This document shows positions 15,596 to 18,068 of a DNA stretch of 18,068 nt, in pieces. Position 1 is the stretch's first letter, and each line of letters starts with the position of its first letter. The notes under the pieces were generated by a model. It ran no database searches and was not told the DNA's origin. It worked only from the letters and a program-made list of their open reading frames with translations. This DNA comes from Candidatus Heimdallarchaeota archaeon (GTDB lineage: Archaea > Asgardarchaeota > Heimdallarchaeia > Heimdallarchaeales > Kariarchaeaceae): contig WAMJ01000226.1 in assembly GCA_015522385.1 (NCBI GenBank), positions 1-18,068 on the forward strand. Reading direction: 5' to 3'. A program made the position numbers and the translations under genes.

Positions 15596-15970
15596 ATCAA
15601 AACCTCTTTTCCCACGTCATTCGACTCCATTCTCATACGGTAAGAATGTGGGGTACTATGATGAAAATTCTTTCTCAGCTTTTCAATGTTATGTCTTGTA
15701 TCAGGTACTTAATTATTGAGGAGACCTCCTAGTCAAAGTCGAAATCACACCCATTTTCCGAAGGTCGAATCGCCAATCCGAATAAACCGCATTAAGGCAC
15801 TCCTCCGTTCGATATCGTGTGAAATTGACATAATCAGTTCGGAATATTTTTGATGAGGCCGAAATACGAATACTGCATTATCAGACTATAAAATCTCATT
15901 CTCATAATTTAAGATTATTAGTCGAGATATTTCTTAGAAATCCATAGTTTAATTTTCTCAACATTTGGGA
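15596..15970. other. Intergenic AT-rich stretch without a gene
   Basis: It lies upstream of the winged-helix gene (minus strand) and of the structured RNA candidate (plus strand). I see no supported reading frame or RNA gene; it presumably holds the regulator's promoter. Confidence 0.4.
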
Positions 15971-15971
15971 A

Positions 15972-15981
15972 GATATATATA
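15972..15981 (+). promoter_or_regulatory. Strong TATA box before the structured RNA candidate
   Basis: GATATATATA is one of the best TATA boxes in the window. A start about 26 bases after its centre falls near 16003, where the first hairpin begins. Confidence 0.6.
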
Positions 15982-16002
15982 CTAGTTGTGAGAATATAGT
16001 AT

Positions 16003-16289
16003 TGTATGTTGGACCTAAGTAACGTATACATCGCAGAGAAACTGAGGAAGTTCGCTTCCGCCGAACACGAAATGAAGGTTGGTAACACCTCCCTTCATAA
16101 GAAGATGAGGATTCGCAAAGCCACTGACAGGTATTAGCGAATCAGAACCCACCCGGATCAAATCCGGAAGATCTCTTGGGGGATAGACCCGAGGAGAAAT
16201 GCACGCTGACCATAGTAACACGACACACCTCAGGAGGAGTTGAGTAACTTCAGTCCTCCTCCCTGCTCCGGATCATCTCCGGTACAGGG
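16003..16289 (+). ncRNA. Candidate structured RNA of about 290 nt, class unknown
   Basis: Eight consecutive local hairpins can be drawn: 16003-16010/16021-16030 (TGTAT with ATACA), 16050-16054/16062-16066 (GTTCG/CGAAC), 16072-16078/16092-16098 (ATGAAGG/CCTTCAT), 16110-16116/16137-16143 (GATTCGC/GCGAATC), 16153-16158/16162-16167 (CCGGAT/ATCCGG), a CTTGGG/CCCGAG pair in 16174-16193, 16232-16238/16254-16260 (AGGAGGA/TCCTCCT), and 16261-16272/16278-16289 (CCCTG..CCGGA/TCCGG..CAGGG). The strong promoter begins just upstream, and the next gene's TATA box just follows. GAGGAAGTTCGC (16044-16055), about 40 nt from the 5' end, recalls the first conserved block of archaeal RNase P RNA. I cannot find its ACAGAAA or 3' GGCTTA blocks, so I do not assign it. 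Alternative: a 43-codon frame (ATG 16006, stop 16137) could be a small leaderless gene. Confidence 0.45.
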
Positions 16290-16310
16290 TATATTCAATT
16301 TATCTTATCC

Positions 16311-16317
16311 TTTATCT
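16311..16317 (+). promoter_or_regulatory. TATA box of the globin gene
   Basis: TTTATCT, 29 bases before the ATG at 16340, directly after the hairpin ending at 16289. Confidence 0.55.
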
Positions 16318-16339
16318 ACCCAAGCAGAAGTGCAATTGT

Positions 16340-16765
16340 ATGGAACCCAAGGATGTGGGAGAGGTTTTCGAGCTAATCGGTGGGACCGAAACCCTCCAGC
16401 GACTCACGGACTACTTCTACGATCAAGTTATGAAAGATCCGGTACTGAAAGAAATGTTTGAGTTTGCTCACAAGCGACTCGATTCATCCCTAGAAGAGGG
16501 TAAGAGAAGGCAGTGGATGTTTCTCCAACAGAGATTTGGCGGTCCCAGAGACTACGAGAATCTCCGCGGACATCCAATGCTGAGAAAGCGGCACATACAC
16601 TTCAAGATCGGATTCAAGGAGAGAGATGCATGGTTCAACCTGATGCTCGAATCCCTTGACCACGTAGGGATTACCACCGATCACCCTGCAAGGAAAGTGA
16701 TAGAGGATTACCTTGGTAAAACTGCGACACATATGATCAACCAACAGGCCAATCGTCTAATGTAA
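16340..16765 (+). CDS. Truncated haemoglobin, group II (2-on-2 globin)
   Basis: A 141-residue haem protein of the truncated-haemoglobin family, matching the trHbO/group II pattern throughout: ELIGGTETLQRLTDYFYDQV (TyrB10 near Y27), DPVLKEMF, QQRFGGPRDYENLRGHPMLR, then RHIHF with the proximal His at H85, ERDAWFNLML with the group-II TrpG8 at W98, and a final ATHMINQQ helix. Such proteins bind O2, CO or NO and are tied to oxygen or NO chemistry or redox stress; the function here is inferred. There is no signal peptide, so it is cytosolic. Its TATA box gives a leaderless transcript, and a hairpin (16261-16289) lies just upstream of the promoter. It stands alone, with the PRC-barrel gene 84 bases later under its own promoter. 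Confidence 0.94.
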   Translation: MEPKDVGEVFELIGGTETLQRLTDYFYDQVMKDPVLKEMFEFAHKRLDSSLEEGKRRQWMFLQQRFGGPRDYENLRGHPMLRKRHIHFKIGFKERDAWFNLMLESLDHVGITTDHPARKVIEDYLGKTATHMINQQANRLM

Positions 16766-16821
16766 GCATTAAATCTTCCTCCCACTTAATACCACCCCTA
16801 GTGGTAAATACGCGAAATATT

Positions 16822-16827
16822 TTTATA
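16822..16827 (+). promoter_or_regulatory. TATA box and BRE of the PRC-barrel-like gene
   Basis: TTTATA 28 bases before ATG 16850, preceded by GCGAAAT (16812-16818), a good match to the purine-rich archaeal B-recognition element. Confidence 0.6.
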
Positions 16828-16849
16828 CTACAACGTTATATATATTCTT

Positions 16850-17413
16850 ATGATGGGACAAGTTATGCTCTCTGAATTACGCTCAAAGTCCATTATTGAT
16901 GTGACGGGTAAGGTGTATGGAAGAATATCTGATGTCATCCTTACACGTGACTCCCTCTCCCTTGTCGGTTACGTACTATCAGGCAACAAGGTTGAAGAAC
17001 TGCTAGAAAAATTCAAGATTAGGAAGGATCGTGATCCTGTTGTCATGGTCACTGATATTGAGAAAACGGTGGAGAATGCCATATTTCTCTCGAGGTCAAT
17101 TGATTCTCTCCAAGAGAAGGAAGTCTTCATGGTGAAGGAATATATCTTCCTCTCTGAGCTACTGAACATGGAGATCTTTGACTTCAATGCGAACTCAATA
17201 GCCGAGATTGTGGATGTCATATTGATCAAGGGTGATGTGTTGGCGTTCCTCCTCGGTGGCAACGTCTTCCAAAACCTCCTCGTGAGGAACGGATGTTCCA
17301 CTTCTATGGTATATTTTGTAAGGAACACGGACATTGTATACAACCCGATGATTGGTTATCAGGTTACTCGAACCATCAAGGAAATCGAAGAGATATCACG
17401 AGCTGGGTTGTAG
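16850..17413 (+). CDS. Two-repeat PRC-barrel-like protein
   Basis: A 187-residue protein with two similar halves. LSELRSKSIIDVTGKVYGRISDVIL (from residue 7) and LSELLNMEIFDFNANSIAEIVDVIL (from residue 101) share the spacing of the PRC-barrel start (L.G..V....G...G.V.D), each followed by a strand ending in GYVLSG or FLLGG. PRC barrels are small beta-barrels found in ribosome maturation proteins, photosynthetic reaction centre H subunit and many archaeal adaptor proteins; ligand and role cannot be read here. The second half has lost the usual Gly residues. A second ATG follows the first directly, so the start could be either. Leaderless by its promoter. Confidence 0.72.
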   Translation: MMGQVMLSELRSKSIIDVTGKVYGRISDVILTRDSLSLVGYVLSGNKVEELLEKFKIRKDRDPVVMVTDIEKTVENAIFLSRSIDSLQEKEVFMVKEYIFLSELLNMEIFDFNANSIAEIVDVILIKGDVLAFLLGGNVFQNLLVRNGCSTSMVYFVRNTDIVYNPMIGYQVTRTIKEIEEISRAGL

Positions 17414-17505
17414 AGGCATTCTTTGATCCTATTAGGATGACATTAGTTAACATAGTTGATGCTACATCCCCACTTTGATAAAAATCAAAGAGTTAATCAA
17501 TAAAT

Positions 17506-17513
17506 TTTATATA
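17506..17513 (+). promoter_or_regulatory. TATA box of the rhomboid-like gene
   Basis: TTTATATA beginning about 30 bases before the ATG at 17536, in an AT-rich stretch, predicting a leaderless transcript. Confidence 0.6.
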
Positions 17514-17535
17514 TATAATAGATTCTTGTTAAATC

Positions 17536-18068
17536 ATGCTTATTGAATTTGATCATGGTGAGAATGACACATTCCCATGGGCGACATTCGGCCTTTTGGG
17601 ATTTTTCATTCTGATTGGGATTCTTGACTATGATGGATCATCATTGTCGACCATTTCCCCTTCCTATGTCAGCATCAATATCATGGATCCCGAGCTTAGA
17701 CTGATTTATTCACTGAAACCAGTGTTCGTCCTGCAGTGGCAATTATTCACTTACAACCTAATACACTTTGCTATTGTCCACTACGCGTACAGCGGACTCT
17801 TGTTGGCTTACTATGTTGGGCCTTTTGAACGGGTGACCAATAAGAAATTTATCCTTATTGCTTACTATGCATCTGCCGTAATTTGGCCAATCATCGGAGG
17901 TATTATCTTCTATATCGCAATCAATCTCTACCCACCTTGGGCGATATACATCACAGATATTGCACACCTAAACTTCTTGGGTTCATCAGTTGGTATATGG
18001 GGAGTTATTGGTCTGGCCTCCCCTTACCAGTGGAAGAGGAGATTATACTGGGTTCCAGTTTTCTTCCT
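17536..18068 (+). CDS. Rhomboid-like intramembrane protein, 3' end outside the window
   Basis: An open frame of 177 codons running off the window. Hydrophobic segments lie near residues 14-30, 63-93, 104-131 and 147-161. The part WQLFTYNLIHFAIVHYAYSG (69-87) followed by LLLAYYVGPFER resembles the rhomboid L1-TM2 region with its H-x4-H pattern (H77, H82), although the usual Asn four positions after the second His is Ser86. GSSVGIWGVIG (149-159) resembles the GxSG active-site helix, with S151 as candidate nucleophile but Val where the second Gly is normal. The catalytic His of the later helix would lie beyond the window. So it is a rhomboid-family protein, either an unusual protease or an inactive relative. 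The start is set by a TATA box 30 bases upstream. Confidence 0.65.
   Translation, partial: MLIEFDHGENDTFPWATFGLLGFFILIGILDYDGSSLSTISPSYVSINIMDPELRLIYSLKPVFVLQWQLFTYNLIHFAIVHYAYSGLLLAYYVGPFERVTNKKFILIAYYASAVIWPIIGGIIFYIAINLYPPWAIYITDIAHLNFLGSSVGIWGVIGLASPYQWKRRLYWVPVFF

Noticed and set aside
15044..15643. 199-codon plus-strand frame opposite the winged-helix gene.
   Set aside because: Antisense shadow of a convincing regulator; no start signals or recognisable domain.
16060..16095. Phrases like those of archaeal 5S rRNA (CCGAACACG and GGTAACACC).
   Set aside because: They occur in the wrong order and without the 5S helices or length.
16006..16137. 43-codon frame with a well-placed TATA box.
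   Set aside because: Not called as a gene because the same stretch forms several perfect hairpins that continue past its stop; kept as an alternative in the RNA entry.

Overview
The window reads as archaeal. Almost every gene that heads a transcript has an AT-rich TATA-like box about 27-30 bases before its start codon, which is the spacing of archaeal leaderless mRNAs, while genes inside operons carry GGAGG-type ribosome sites. The gene content (right-handed beta-helix surface protein, PRC-barrel protein, winged-helix regulator, TVP38/DedA protein) also fits an archaeon. FKBP12-like, phospholipid-acyltransferase-like and crotonase genes hint at an Asgard or similar lineage, but I cannot fix the taxon from this window.

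Left third (131-7456, all plus strand): an array of multi-pass membrane protein genes that I do not recognise. Three paralogues (here A1 131-1195, A2 1902-3086, A3 5371-6516) share an N-terminal block of about 75 residues and are each followed immediately by a second membrane protein. The downstream genes of A2 and A3 (here B2, B3) are paralogues of each other, while A1 is followed by a different six-helix protein. Between A2/B2 and A3/B3 lie another small pair (4308-5029) and two decayed fragments: an A-tail/B-head remnant at about 4110-4304 and a possible A-head remnant at 5125-5196. In A2 and A3 the shared 5' block is about 55% GC (hand count) and the rest about 35%. This array is the best candidate for an undescribed system.

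Middle (7457-12924): a 500-base spacer with no gene, then housekeeping genes. FKBP-type prolyl isomerase and class II fumarase are on the minus strand. Divergent from fumarase are an acyltransferase and an enoyl-CoA hydratase. Converging on these are a GNAT acetyltransferase fused to a membrane domain and a small unknown protein.

Right part (12970-18068): a beta-helix surface protein gene whose reading frame is intact except for a missing ATG and one internal TAG; a winged-helix regulator with a Cys/His cluster, in an operon with a TVP38/DedA-family protein; a run of hairpins (16003-16289) behind a strong TATA box that looks like a structured RNA; a group II truncated haemoglobin; a two-repeat PRC-barrel-like protein; and a rhomboid-like membrane protein cut by the window end.
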